Shown: one piece after another, positions 20,994 through 31,250 of the stretch
Numbering within the stretch: position 1 is the first letter of the stretch
How the letters are laid out: every line of letters starts with the position of its first letter
Assembly: GCF_000002985.6 (NCBI RefSeq)
Contig: NC_003281.10
Location: 3,162,001 to 3,226,000 of the forward strand
Origin: Caenorhabditis elegans
Lineage: Eukaryota > Nematoda > Chromadorea > Rhabditida > Rhabditidae
Length of the DNA stretch: 64,000 nucleotides
Direction of reading: 5' to 3'
Program-made: the position numbers and the translations under genes
The notes under the pieces: model-generated
Database searches by the model: none
The model's input: only the letters and a program-made list of their open reading frames with translations
Told to the model about the DNA's origin: nothing

Positions 20994-22061
20994 GACACTG
21001 GATGCTGCTCTTGGATTTAAATTTTTTTTTCTTGTAATTTTCTTCTTTTCTTTTAGATTTTCTATATATATATATATATACCCATTTTGTTCTCTTCTCT
21101 GAATGTTTTTCCCCTTCAATTTATCGATTTTTTCGATTTTTCCAACCAAAAATCGACCAAAAAGTGTCTTAAATCATATCAAAAAGCTCAACTTCGCTTC
21201 GTTTTTTCTTGTTTTTTTTAACTTTTCTAGAATTTTCACCTGAAATACGAGTTTTCCCACCTCTAAAACCCCCTGTCGCCTTATTTTATACCAAAAATTC
21301 AAAAAATTTGAGGCAGAAAGCGCGCTCCACTGGTAATTTTCGCGGAAATGCGATAATTATCACTGGAGCGCACATGCTCTTTGAATTTTTATTGATTTTT
21401 TTCCGACCGAAAATGTGATTTTTCTGTGGTTTTTTTTTGTGCTCCCCCCCCCCAGCCGACTAAAATTGAAATTATTTTCTTCGTGTATAGCTAAATAATA
21501 TATATATTTATTTATTGATTGGTGTTTTTTTTCTCTGTGAAAAATGAGTTTTTTTGTGAAATTTCCGGGTTTTTTTTTTGGTGGTTGTGGTGATGGTTTT
21601 CATGCCAATTATTGTATTCTATAAATTTCCTGGAATTTTGAATTTTCTTTTTTTCGCTAAAAATCTTGAAATAGTGAAGTTTTTCAGCAGAAATGGAGTC
21701 GAAATTGGAGCAAAACGTCACAGCGATGTAAGAGAGCAGGAAATTTGAAAAACATTCTATTTTTTGTTACAAAATTCGCTAAAATCTCGAAATTTTGATT
21801 AAAAATCGTTTAATTTTTGAAAATAGCTTAAAATTTCTAATAATATCGACATTTTTTTTTATAAAGAAAGTGTTAAAAATCCAATTTTTCAAAGAAAAAA
21901 ACTGGATTTTTACTGAAATTTTACGAAAATCCAAAATTTTTCTAATTTTCCCTCAAAAATTGAGAAAAAAAAACGACTGAATACTCTGAAAAATAGCGTT
22001 TTTCGTGAAAATTTCAAATTTTCTTCTAAAAAACCCAAAAAATTTCAAATTTTCTTGCAGG
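20994..22061. other. intergenic, TANGO1-like gene to lmtr-5
   Basis: No gene is visible. It contains a (TA)n run near 21064-21080, a C10 run at 21444-21453, and a GCGCTCCA...TGGAGCGC pair around 21318-21373 that could fold as a hairpin. No canonical AATAAA for the upstream gene was found. Confidence 0.4.
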
Positions 22062-22627
22062 ATGTCAAGCACCGGAGCATCGGGAATTACAGTCGCCGAC
22101 TCGGAAGGTGTCAGGCTTCATTCGGCTGGAAAGATTACTGTACGCACAAAAAAATCAATTTTTTTCGGAAAATTGCAATTTAAAAGCGAATTTTTATATA
22201 AGATTTCGAAAAAAAACAGCAAAAAAATCAATTTTTCTAATTGAAATTTCGAAAAAAAATTCGATTTCCCCACCAAAATTGAAAAAAACCTTTAAAAATC
22301 GATTTTTCACCAAAAAAATTGCAAAATTAATCGAAATTTCAAAAAAAAAAAAAAAAAAAATTAAAAATCCATTTTTTCTTAGCCAAATTCAAAAAAATCG
22401 ATTTTCTGATAAAAATTCTCTAATTTTTCAAAAAAAATCAATATTTTCTTCAGGATATGGCAAATGTTGGCTCATTGATGATCGCCGATGCGAAGAATAT
22501 GTTCCCAAAAGGTACAAGAAATAAGAAGAATAGTTATCCAATTGTCACATTACACTCATCGGACGGATCAAAGACTACGGTGGCCAATAAGCATGGAGAA
22601 ACTGTCTCAATTCATTTTCAGAAATAA
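22062..22627 (+). CDS. lmtr-5: Ragulator subunit LAMTOR5 homologue
   Basis: Two exons, 22062-22139 and 22454-22627, give 83 aa. The start ATG lies one base after a TTTCTTGCAG acceptor, so trans-splicing is likely. The protein has the roadblock-like pattern of LAMTOR5/HBXIP: GITVADSEGVRLHSAGKI early (compare the family motif GVLCTDSQGLNLGCRG), a middle helix MANVGSLMIADAKNMF, then strands PIVTLHSSDGS and HGETVSIHFQ at the end. LAMTOR5 is one of five subunits that anchor Rag GTPases and mTORC1 signalling to the lysosome. The length fits the family (~90 aa). The 3' untranslated region would be ~600 bp to the AATAAA at 23223-23228. Family assignment is by motif recognition, not alignment. Confidence 0.75.
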
Positions 22628-23222
22628 ATTACGTCGGAAAATCTGGAAAATTCACGAAATTTCACTCTAAATCGCCTGTTTTTACCTGAAAATCTCTTTT
22701 TTTGATCATTTTTCCTGAAAATTTCACCAATTTTTCTCAAAATTACCTTTTTTAGCGGAAATTGGAAAAATACAGAATTTTTTAAAAATCTAAAAAAAAA
22801 TCGGAATATTTCATATTTTTTTAAATCAAAAATCTGACATTTTCAGAAATTTTTGTTCGAAAATCTAAAAATTTTGAACGTTTTATTCAAAAATCAACAA
22901 ATTTCATATTATCTGCTTCAAAAACCTGAAATTTCCGGATTTTCTTACAAAAAATCAGTTTTTTTTTCAAATTTTTTGTCAGAAAATCTGAAAATCTTCT
23001 GAAAACCCTGATTTTTTTTTGTATTTTCTTTGACTTTTTTCAATTTTCCCCCATTTTCCCACTTTTCACCCCACTGAATCCCATAAAAATCCCCGTTTCA
23101 TGACATTTTCCACCACAATTTTGTATGTAAATATACTAGATTCCCGCCAATTTGATATGTGATCACATTCCCCCCTATATTCCTCTCTTTTTCTCATTGA
23201 GTTATCACTGTTTCAGTGCTTA

Positions 23223-23228
23223 AATAAA
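23223..23228 (+). terminator. poly(A) signal of lmtr-5
   Basis: The first AATAAA after the lmtr-5 stop, 596 bp downstream. Confidence 0.45.
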
Positions 23229-23443
23229 TGTTTTACCAAAAAAAGTTGAATTCTCCGTAAAATTTCCATCATTTTGACGCTAGTTTTGGGATATTTACAA
23301 AAAAAAAATCATTTTTTGCCCCAAAAATCCATAATTTCTCGGAAAATATTGATTTTCCATGGTGTTTTGTATGAAAATTGAGTTTTTCCATTAAATATCC
23401 GTTAATTTGACACCCATATCGATTTTTCAAAAAATCGGATTTT

Positions 23444-23508
23444 TGGCCTAGTGGTTAACACGGATGGCTGAGACACACAAGACCGGGGTTCGATTCCCCA
23501 CTGAGGTT
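23444..23508 (+). repeat. tRNA-like repeat, copy 1
   Basis: GGCCTAGTGGTTAACACGG (A-box-like) is followed by GACCGGGGTTCGATTCCCC, a T-arm with a perfect GGTTCGATTCC B box. It is the first of at least 17 copies. Confidence 0.75.
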
Positions 23509-23738
23509 AATATTTTTATTTAGTGTCTTTTTTTTTGTATGCACTTTGAAAATACGGAAATATACAGAATTTATACTTTTTTTAAAAAATATTATTAGCC
23601 CAACTGTTTTAAAACCACTTTTAGCATGATTTCTCAGAAAAATACCGATTTGAAAGATTTTTCTTGTGAGAATTCGGATTCTCCGTAAAATTTCCGTCAA
23701 TTTGACACCCATATCGATTTTTCAAAAAATCGGATTTT

Positions 23739-23803
23739 TGGCCTAGTGGATAACACGGATGGCTGAGACACACAAGACCGGGGTTCGAGTCCTCGCTGTG
23801 GCT
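23739..23803 (+). repeat. tRNA-like repeat, copy 2
   Basis: Same module as copy 1, 295 bp downstream, with B box GGTTCGAGTCC. Both flanks are also duplicated from copy 1. Confidence 0.75.
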
Positions 23804-24033
23804 ATTATTTGTATTTAGTGTCTTTTTTTTGTATGCACTTTGAAAATACGGAAATATACAGAATTTAAAGTTTTAAAAAAATATTTTTTGGCGAAACTGT
23901 TTTAAACCCATCCTTAGCATGATTTCTCAGAAAAATACCGATTTTAAAGACTTTTCTTGAGAGAATTCGGATTCTCCGTAAAATTTCCGTCAATTTGACA
24001 CCCATATCAAATTTTCAAAAAATCGTTTTTTTT

Positions 24034-24101
24034 TTTTGGTCTAGTGGCTAACACGGAAGGCTGAGACTCACAAGACCGGGGTTCGAGTCTCCGCTGTGGT
24101 C
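24034..24101 (+). repeat. tRNA-like repeat, copy 3
   Basis: Starts GGTCTAGTGGCTAACACGG; the T-arm is CGGGGTTCGAGTCTCCG. It is again spaced ~295 bp from the previous copy. Confidence 0.7.
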
Positions 24102-24326
24102 AATAGTTTTTATTTGGTGTGTTTTGTATAGGACACGCTTTCAAAAACCGGAAAAATACCACAATTTAGGACTTTTGGATTTTTTCTGGCATAATTAATT
24201 TTTACAAATGTTTTGCCTAATTTCTCGGAAAGTATTGATTTTTCATGGTTTTTTGTATGAAAATTCTGTTTTTAAATCAAATTTACCTCAAATTTGACAC
24301 CAATTTCCAGCAAAAAAATTTTAACC

Positions 24327-24393
24327 TATGGCCTAATGGATAACACGGATGGCTGAGACACACAAGACCGGGGTTCGAGTCCCCGCTGTGGCT
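24327..24393 (+). repeat. tRNA-like repeat, copy 4
   Basis: GGCCTAATGGATAACACGG with an intact CGGGG-TTCGAGT-CCCCG T-arm. It is the last copy before the mks-1 promoter. Confidence 0.75.
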
Positions 24394-24630
24394 AATATTT
24401 TTATTTAACGTTTTTTGTGTTCAGCGACATTTTTTGAGTTAAAATATGACCAATTCTTCATAAATGCCTAATTTCGGGCGGTTTTTCTTGTTGAAAATTT
24501 CGAGAAAAGTTTAGAATTTTAAAAAATTGTATTTATTTATTTATTATTTTTAAAATCTTTTGTATTTTCTTCGAATGGACGTGCTTTTTCTTTCTCTTAC
24601 CCGGTCTCATTTCCCTATGCCCCCCCCCCC

Positions 24631-24644
24631 GTCACCATAGGAAC
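24631..24644 (+). promoter_or_regulatory. X-box (RFX/DAF-19 site) of mks-1
   Basis: GTCACCATAGGAAC fits the RFX consensus GTYNCC-AT-RGNAAC at every position. It lies 55 bp upstream of the mks-1 ATG, the usual place for X-boxes in C. elegans ciliary genes controlled by DAF-19. A run of 11 C (24620-24630) abuts its 5' side. Confidence 0.9.
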
Positions 24645-24699
24645 CCTCCTCCGGAGGGCGAGGTGGGCTCGCGGAGCACACCCCTAGTAGAACATCAAT

Positions 24700-27600
24700 A
24701 TGTCCCGTTTATCAAGTACTTTCGGTTTTGCCGGATCTGTGGATCGATTATCTATCAGGTAAACTTTAAAAATCTGAGATATCTGAAATTCTCAAATTAT
24801 CAGAATATAATAATTTTGAAAACTCTTTTCTTTTTTTTTGAAAAATAATTTTTTAATTCTCAAAAAGGGAGCGTCAAATTAACGAAAAATACAAGGTAAA
24901 TCAAATTTTCAAAAACGAAGCTGCTTAAAAATCGATATTAAAAAAAATTTATTTTTGAACTTTTAACAAATGAAACAAAAAAAACTATTTGCCACAGCGG
25001 GGGCTCGAACCCCGGCGTTGTGGGTCTCAGCCACCCCTGTTAACCACTAGGCCAAAAATCCAACTTATCTCAAATTTCGAATTTCAGGGTCCAACTCTTC
25101 CAAAAAGGCATTCAATCTCTCGATTTTGACCGTTTTAATCAGGATAACAATGTGATCGATGAGAGACCATCAAAAAGTCGTCTTGATGACGTCACTTTCA
25201 AGTGGAAACAAAAAGTTGGACGAGCTGAGAATAGGTAATGATTAAATGTTTTAAAGTGTAAAAATAGTTTTAAAAAATCGAATGTTTTTTTCCAGCAATC
25301 GTCGAATTTTCACACTTCGAGATGGGGATGAATTCCCAGATTATTTGAGTAGATTCAAGCCAACAGAGGTTTCAGAGCCAGCTGAAAATAAAAAGGAATC
25401 GGAGTTAGTTTTATTTTCGAAGAAAAAGTTTTTTAAAAAAATATCAAATATTTCCAGATACCCCCACAATGACTACATAGTCTATCGAAAATCTGCCGCA
25501 TCTCGCCCAACAATCAAAAAAAGCTATCTATACATTTTCGCCCGTCTGGGCCCAATGGACATTGAGTAAGTAGGAGTTTTTCTTATTAAAAAAGGTAATT
25601 GCACTTAAAAATTGAGATTACTCGTAATTTTTGCGATTTTAAATGTTTTCAACAAGTGCCCCATACTAAAAAAAACAGAACAAAAATTATTGAACGGAGT
25701 GGGGGCTCGAACCCCGGTCTCGTGAGTCCCAGCCATCCGTGTTAGCCACTAGGCTAAAAATTCAAATTTTTGAAAAGTCGATATGGGTGTCAAATTAACG
25801 GAAATTGCATGAAAAACTTAAGTTTTCATGTTAAAATTTTTGAAAAGTAATAGTTTTTGAGAAAGTCAAATAACAAACTCGAAATGGAAAGCTTCTCGAA
25901 AAAAAATCGAAAAACACCAAAAACAGTGCTTTTTTAGTTTCTTTCAAGTATTTTAACATGAAGATGAGAACATACAAAAACTACTGACCGCAATGGGGGC
26001 TCGAACCCCGGTCTCGTGAGTCCCAGCCATCCGTGTTAGCCACTAGGCTAAAAATTCAAATTTTTGAAAAGTCGATATGGGTGTCAAATTAACGGAAATT
26101 GCATGAAAAACTTAAGTTTTCATGTTAAAATTCTTGAAAAGTAATAGTTTTTGAGAAAGTCAAATAACAAACTCGAAATGGAAAGCTTCTCGAAAAAAAA
26201 TCGAAAAACACCAAAAACAGTGCTTTTTTAGTTTCTTTCAAGTATTTTAACATGAAGATGAGAACATACAAAAACTACTGACCGCAATGGGGGCTCGAAC
26301 CCCGGTCTCGTGAGTCCCAGCCATCCGTGTTAGCCACTAGGCCAAAAACCCATTTTTTTGAAAAATTTCAAAAACTGCACAATATCAAATTTCATGTATT
26401 CTTGAAGTTTTTATATTTCCAGGGACCCTTCCGCCGTCGAATTGATTTCCAGAATTACTGTAACCGATACGAATCGTCTGACCGTGGAACCTGCAATCAA
26501 TCAGGCAGACGATGAGGGAATAGTGTTGGAGACCAAATTTGGAGATTATACAGTAAAAATTCAAATTGATGACGTGGAAAATGAGAAATCGACAGAAGAT
26601 CAGCTGGTGGATAATAAGATCGGGAGAAGCAGGAAGGCAAGAGCAAGTGTGGTGAGTTGTCGGGAAAATTGGGAAAATATTAGTTTTCAGGGAATTTAAT
26701 TGAAAAATTCGAGTTTTACGCAAATTTTCCGTCAATTTGACACCCATGTCGATTTTTGAAAAATTGCATTTTTGGCCCAGTGGCTAACACTGATGGCTGA
26801 GACCCACAAGACCGTGGTTCGAGCCCCCGCTCGGGTCAATATTTTTGTTATCTTTTTTTCTATCAAAATATGTGTTGCAAACCTCTTAAGCAATAGGGAA
26901 AATGACAAATTTGACGTTTTTTTGTAGAAAAATACAAAACATCGATTATTCTTAGCTTTCAAGATCAATATTGATTTTCGGTAGTTTTTATGTAAAAAAA
27001 CTCGGTTTTTTATAAAATTTCCGTTGATTTGACACCCATGCCGAATTTTCCAAAAATAATTTTATTTTTTGGTCTAGTGGCTAACACGGATGGCTACCGC
27101 CCACAAGACAGTGGTTCGAGCCCCCACTGTGGGCGAAAATTTTTTCTAGGTTGTTTCAGTGTACAAATAGATTTTTTCAGACCAGTATACCGGAATCCGA
27201 GACATTTATGGCAGCACGGGATGGTCTTGTGGAGACTGTTGTTCACGTGAAATTGAGTAATGAATTTATTGATTTTTTTTCAAAATTCTATCGATTTTCC
27301 TTGCAGTCAAAGGCGTAAATTTCCTGTTCGACGAGGGTTTAACGATCGACTACAAACTACAAATGCCACGTGGAATTAAGTTGAAATCCGAAAATGCAAC
27401 TGGAAGATCACAGAGATACTCATCAGCGGAGCAAGATGGCGGGGATATTAATTTCGGATATTTTTTGGAATTTGTTTTTGAATCGAGGAATACCGATTTT
27501 TGTCCGCTGCTTATGCTGAGATTTATGGCGGTGGACTACTGGGGACGGCAGTATATTGCTGGATATGGATCCGGTTATGTTAGTTTGACACCCGGAAAGT

Positions 27601-29219
27601 AGGTTTTTTGTGGGAATTTAAAAATTTGAAAAATTCCGTCAATTTGAAAAAAAAATAACAAAAAAATTTGGTTTTTGGCCTAGTGGCTAACACGGATGGC
27701 TGAGACCCACAAGACCGGGGTTCGAGTCCCCGCTGTGGCTAATTCTTTTGTTTTGTTTTGTTTGAGTGTTATAGCAATATTCGAGGTGTTACAAATTCTC
27801 CGAACGATTTGAAATTCACATCTTGAAGCTTTTTGTAATAAATTGAATTTTCAAAAAGAACCATTTTTTCTGGATAACTATTAGGTTTTTAGGTCTTGTA
27901 ATACAAAAATTCGGATTTCTCTTGAAATTTCCGTTAATTTGGCACCCATATTGATTTTTTTAAAAGTTGCATTTTTGGCCTAGTGGCTAACACGGAAGGA
28001 TGAGACCCACAAGACCGGGGTTCGAGTCCCCACTAGGGTCAATATGTTTTGTTTGATTTGAATTACGTGTCCTTAACTGTGAAAACAAATATTGTCATTC
28101 AAATTTTAATTATAAAAGCTTTTTTTTCGGAATTTTCCTACATTTTCCAGATCTCTGTCGAAAATCCATCTCTGGCGACCAATTAGCCATAATTCTCTTT
28201 ACGAAATGTTTGTTGGCCAGGCAATCGATATCGATTATTTTGGAACTCCAAAGGTAACTTCTAAACTTAAAATTAAAAGAAAAAAACGTTTTTTTTTTAA
28301 TTTCAGAGCTCTCTGGAACGAGTTGGCCGAGACGGGCAACCTTCTGGAATAGTAATAATGAAAACAGATTGCGTTGCACAATCCCGGCAGTTTATGGCCA
28401 GAGACATACTTTATCAGTTGAAATATGGCTCTAAGATGGCAGATATGGGGTTAGAATTTAGTTTTTTGAATGAATTTGGTGCATTCCAAAAAAAATCAAA
28501 AGTTTTCATGAAAAAATTCGCATTCCATACAAAAATCGGGTAAAAAAAGTGTTTTTTTCAAGAAAGTTTGATTTTTGGCCTAGTGGCTAACGCAGATGGC
28601 TGAGACTCACGCGTCCGGGGTTCGAGTCCCCGTTGTGGCCAATAATTTTTATTATTTTTGTTTTGTATTAAAATCTGTTTCATTAACTTTTTAAACAAAG
28701 GGAAAATGCTCAATTGGGTTTTTGTGACAAAAAAATTCTGAAAAATCGATGTTTATTGATTTTCACGATCAGTATTGGTTTTCCGCAGTTTTCATGTGAA
28801 AAATCGTGTTTTTCAAAAAATTTCCGTTAATTTGACACCCATATTAATTTTTTAAAAATGTTGGATTTTTGGCCTAGTGGTTAACACGGATGGCTGAGAC
28901 TCACAAGACCGGGGTTCAAGCCCCCACTACGCTTAATAATTTTTTCTAGGCTTGATATTAGTTTTTATAATTGTGGAAGGCAATTTTAATAATTTGAAAT
29001 TCAAAAATTTTGACATTTTCCAAAAAAAACAATTTTTTTTGAACTAAACCAATTTTTAAAAATTTTCCCCAATTGTTTCAGAACTTTTTAAATTTTTTTT
29101 TTTGCAGATTGCGATCAGATTTCTACCAACGTATAATAAAAGTGCTAATGGAATTCGAAGAAGCCCGTTCAAAACTGATTATCGCACGAGCGATCAACAA
29201 AAAGAAGATAAAAATGTGA
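24700..29219 (+). CDS. mks-1: MKS1 homologue, B9-domain transition-zone protein
   Basis: The ten-exon model is 24700-24758, 25088-25234, 25296-25403, 25458-25565, 25423+1000 to 26651 (that is 26423-26651), 27181-27256, 27307-27598, 28151-28253, 28307-28449 and 29108-29219. It gives 458 aa with every phase consistent. Landmarks of MKS1 are visible: NRRIFTLRDGDEF near the N-terminus, the B9 core (HVKLIKGVNFLFDEG, FGYFLEFVFESR, LRFMAVDYWGRQYIAGYGSG, IHLWRPI) and the C-terminal VLMEFEEARSKL helix. MKS1 is part of the ciliary transition-zone complex with the other B9 proteins MKSR-1 and MKSR-2, and gates ciliary protein entry in sensory neurons. The X-box upstream agrees. Most of the larger introns hold tRNA-like repeats. 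The next AATAAA is not until 30250, so the transcript may extend into the exons at 29495-30156. It is R148.1/xbx-7 from memory. Confidence 0.9.
24991..25060 (-). repeat. tRNA-like repeat, copy 5 (inverted)
   Basis: A minus-strand copy in intron 1 of mks-1, seen on the plus strand as CGGGGGCTCGAACCCCGG...AACCACTAGGCC. Confidence 0.7.
25693..25759 (-). repeat. tRNA-like repeat, copy 6 (inverted)
   Basis: A minus-strand copy in intron 4 of mks-1 with an intact B box (GGCTCGAACC on plus). It belongs to the first unit of a 294-bp tandem duplication. Confidence 0.75.
25987..26053 (-). repeat. tRNA-like repeat, copy 7 (inverted)
   Basis: Second unit of the 294-bp duplication. The tRNA-like core matches copy 6. 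Confidence 0.75.
26281..26347 (-). repeat. tRNA-like repeat, copy 8 (inverted)
   Basis: Third, truncated unit of the duplication. It ends in CACTAGGCCAAAAACC rather than CACTAGGCTAAAAATT, so its flank differs. Confidence 0.75.
26769..26837 (+). repeat. tRNA-like repeat, copy 9
   Basis: Plus-strand copy in intron 5 of mks-1. GGCCCAGTGGCTAACACTG with a degraded T-stem around GGTTCGAGCCC. Confidence 0.7.
27066..27134 (+). repeat. tRNA-like repeat, copy 10
   Basis: Plus-strand copy in intron 5, ~295 bp after copy 9, with B box GGTTCGAGCCC and TGGCTACCGCCCACAAG in the middle. It ends ~45 bp before exon 6. Confidence 0.7.
27672..27740 (+). repeat. tRNA-like repeat, copy 11
   Basis: Plus-strand copy in intron 7 with the full consensus GGCCTAGTGGCTAACACGG and a perfect CGGGG-TTCGAGT-CCCCG T-arm. 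Confidence 0.8.
27974..28040 (+). repeat. tRNA-like repeat, copy 12
   Basis: Second plus-strand copy in intron 7, ~300 bp after copy 11. The T-arm reads CGGGGTTCGAGTCCCCA. Confidence 0.75.
28571..28640 (+). repeat. tRNA-like repeat, copy 13
   Basis: Plus-strand copy in intron 9. GGCCTAGTGGCTAACGCAG and an intact T-arm CGGGG-TTCGAGT-CCCCG. Confidence 0.75.
28867..28935 (+). repeat. tRNA-like repeat, copy 14
   Basis: Second plus-strand copy in intron 9. The B box is mutated (GGTTCAAGCCC), so it is probably a weaker pol III site. Confidence 0.7.
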
Positions 29220-29494
29220 AAAGCGCTGCTATTTTTTGTTTTGTATTTTTATTTTATTTTTCTGAAAATCTGAAAATTCTTGTACTGGATAAATTTGTTC
29301 AAATTTTGTTTTGCTGCAAATTTGCTGCTCCGCGAGCAGTTTTTCTGGGAGAAAATTGGGAAATTCGATAAAACCATCAGTGTGCCTAGTTCCTCCACCC
29401 TCGCTAACTCGATTATTTGAATTTTGTACATTTTCCCGCCCATTTTCTGGTTTAAGAAATCTTCAGTCTTTCCTTTTTTCCCCCAGCTTTTGAA

Positions 29495-30156
29495 ATGTTG
29501 CTCCACGGCTCTTTCTACAGGAAGCTTATTATACTGTTGAAGGCTGAAAAGTGAGTTTTATCGTGATTTTCATGATGTTTTATGTGGAAAATCAGATTTA
29601 TCATTAATTTTTCACCCATGCCGAGCCTTTTTTTATTTCAAATGAAAAATGGATTTGTGGCCTAGTGGATAACACGGATGACTGTCAAGCACAAGACCGG
29701 GGTTCGACTCCCCGCTGTCAATATTTTTTCATAGGTTAATTTGTCTGTGCTAAAATAATATGACCCCCAAAGTTCAAAAAATAAACAGAGAAACCCAATT
29801 TTTTATTACAAAAATCGACAATTCTTGGTATTCTCGAATTAAAATAATTTTTTCGATGTTTTCATGTCAAAATTTGGATTTTTCATGAAATTTCCGTTTA
29901 TTTGACACCCATATCAACTTTTTTGAAAAAGTTGAATTTTGGCCTACTGGTTAACAGTGTTGGCGGAGACCCACAAGACCAGGGTTCGACTCCCCACTCT
30001 GGTCAATATTTTTTATTTGTTTCCAGAGAATACGGTCAGCGCCTGAAAGTGCTTCCAAACGGAGAAATCGTGCTCCAATGCACTCCGGTAATGGGCAGAA
30101 AGTCAAGATCAACGTGTGAAAAGATGTATCGAGTTCGATGTCATTCAATTCATTGA
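29495..30156 (+). CDS. small two-exon reading frame: separate gene or extra 3' exons of mks-1
   Basis: 29495-29550 spliced to 30027-30156 gives 61 aa (MLLHGSFYRKLIILLK... to ...RVRCHSIH). Support: a good acceptor TTTTTTCCCCCAG 9 bp before the ATG, a GTGAGT donor, a TTTCCAG acceptor and AATAAA at 30250-30255. Alternatively the acceptor CTACAG at 29520 could receive mks-1. A donor AAAAAT|GTGAAA inside its last exon is in phase, and would replace the stop with KLIILLKAEKEYGQRLKVLP and onward. The lack of any poly(A) signal between 29219 and 30250 favours one shared transcript. No protein family is recognised. The tail is basic and Cys-containing. Confidence 0.45.
29656..29718 (+). repeat. tRNA-like repeat, copy 15
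   Basis: Plus-strand copy with a divergent middle (ACTGTCAAGCACAAGACC) and an intact CGGGG-TTCGACT-CCCCG T-arm. It lies in the intron between the two exons downstream of mks-1. Confidence 0.75.
29938..30004 (+). repeat. tRNA-like repeat, copy 16
   Basis: Plus-strand copy that ends only ~20 bp before the exon at 30027. B box GGTTCGACTCC, A box GGCCTACTGGTTAACAG. Confidence 0.7.
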
Positions 30157-30249
30157 TTTTATCGATTTTTCAAAAATATTTTGCTGTATTGTGTTTTTTC
30201 AGTGCTTTCTTCAAATATTACCGGATTTTATTTTGTAAAAAATGAGTTA

Positions 30250-30255
30250 AATAAA
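30250..30255 (+). terminator. poly(A) signal after the mks-1 region
   Basis: AATAAA, 94 bp after the stop at 30154-30156. It is the first canonical signal downstream of the mks-1 coding region. Confidence 0.65.
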
Positions 30256-30669
30256 TCTGAAAAAATGAATAAAACGTTTTTAATTTAAATAATGTTGGCC
30301 ATGAAAAAAATTGCAAATAAAAATCTCGGAGACTAGTTTTTCTCCTTGCTGTTATCTACGCCCCCACCGCTGTGTTGCGCCGTGCCGTCGATAGCACAGG
30401 TGATTTGCCACGGACGCATAATGCTTCAGACGCGGTTCGCGCACGCTTTGAGAAAGTACACGAAAACACTGGCATAGCGGGGGCACTATGCGCGTTTTTG
30501 CGAACAGACGTGAGCATTATGCGCGCATTGCGAAAACAATTTATGCTTCCTTTTTTCACTTATTTCAGCTGAAAAATTTTAAAATTTAACTTCAGTTCTT
30601 GTATAAGCCACCCCACACTATCCGATGACATGATTAAGCCACCCCAAGACTTGGAAAGGATTTTCTGTT

Positions 30670-30740
30670 ACCATCCGGAGTCGAACCACTGACCTGTTAC
30701 TTCGAGTTCTGAAAGTTTACCTGTTGACCAATCCCGCGCG
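30670..30740 (-). other. tRNA-like sequence inside the element
   Basis: On the minus strand GGTCAACAGG is followed ~40 bp later by GGTTCGACTCC, a canonical B box (plus positions 30677-30687). The acceptor ends do not pair well, so it is probably a tRNA relic and not a gene. Confidence 0.5.
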
Positions 30741-31070
30741 CACGTTCGTTAGTTGCAGAGCGATTTAAGTAGTTATCTAGGGCATCTCACTGCTAGTTAT
30801 CTCGCGCCTCTAGTTCCATCATTCTGATAACTGACCCAAAATTATCTAAAATAGTTCTCAAGGCGATCCACCGTACCAGGTTTTCAAGAAAATGATCCGT
30901 TTTCAAGTTATGATAGTGGTCGAGTCTTCTCCCACTTTGCAAAAACCGCCCTGTGACAAAGGTTCTTTGCAAAGATCTTTGGAGACAAAGTATCCAAAGT
31001 GACAGAGTGGGGGTACCTTGGTGCGGCTAGGATCAATGGTGACAACTTTTTTTCAACTAGTTCAACTAGA

Positions 31071-31250
31071 TACCGTATTTCCTCTATTAGTTAGGCACCT
31101 CTATTAGTTTCGCACCTCCATTAATTTTGCATCTAAAATCACTAATCGAAAATTAGTTTTGCACCCTCTATTAGTTTTGCATCAAATTAGGTGTCCGAAA
31201 ATTAGTTTTGCATGCCTTACTAATAGAGGGAATTCGGCATTTATTTTTCA
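31071..31250. mobile_element. nested palindrome, CTCTATTAGTT family
   Basis: Inverted ends CCGTATTTCCTCTATTAGTT and (A)CTAATAGAGGGAATTCGGCA enclose several direct TTAGTTTTGCA(C/T) lines. It looks like a small MITE inserted in the larger element. Confidence 0.6.

Larger units (their letters stand above)
22628..24630. other. intergenic, lmtr-5 to mks-1, with tRNA-like repeats
   Basis: 22628-23230 is probably the lmtr-5 3' untranslated region. From 23400 on, four tRNA-like repeat units follow each other every ~300 bp, each preceded by a shared TAATTTGACACCCATATCGA-type line. No exon is seen. Confidence 0.5.
25701..26347. repeat. 294-bp tandem duplication in intron 4 of mks-1
   Basis: The block 25701-25994 is repeated as 25995-26288 with very few differences, and the start of a third copy (26289-26347) follows. 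Each unit is one inverted tRNA-like repeat plus its AT-rich flank, including TAACGGAAATTGCATGAAAA. The near-identity implies a recent event. Confidence 0.9.
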
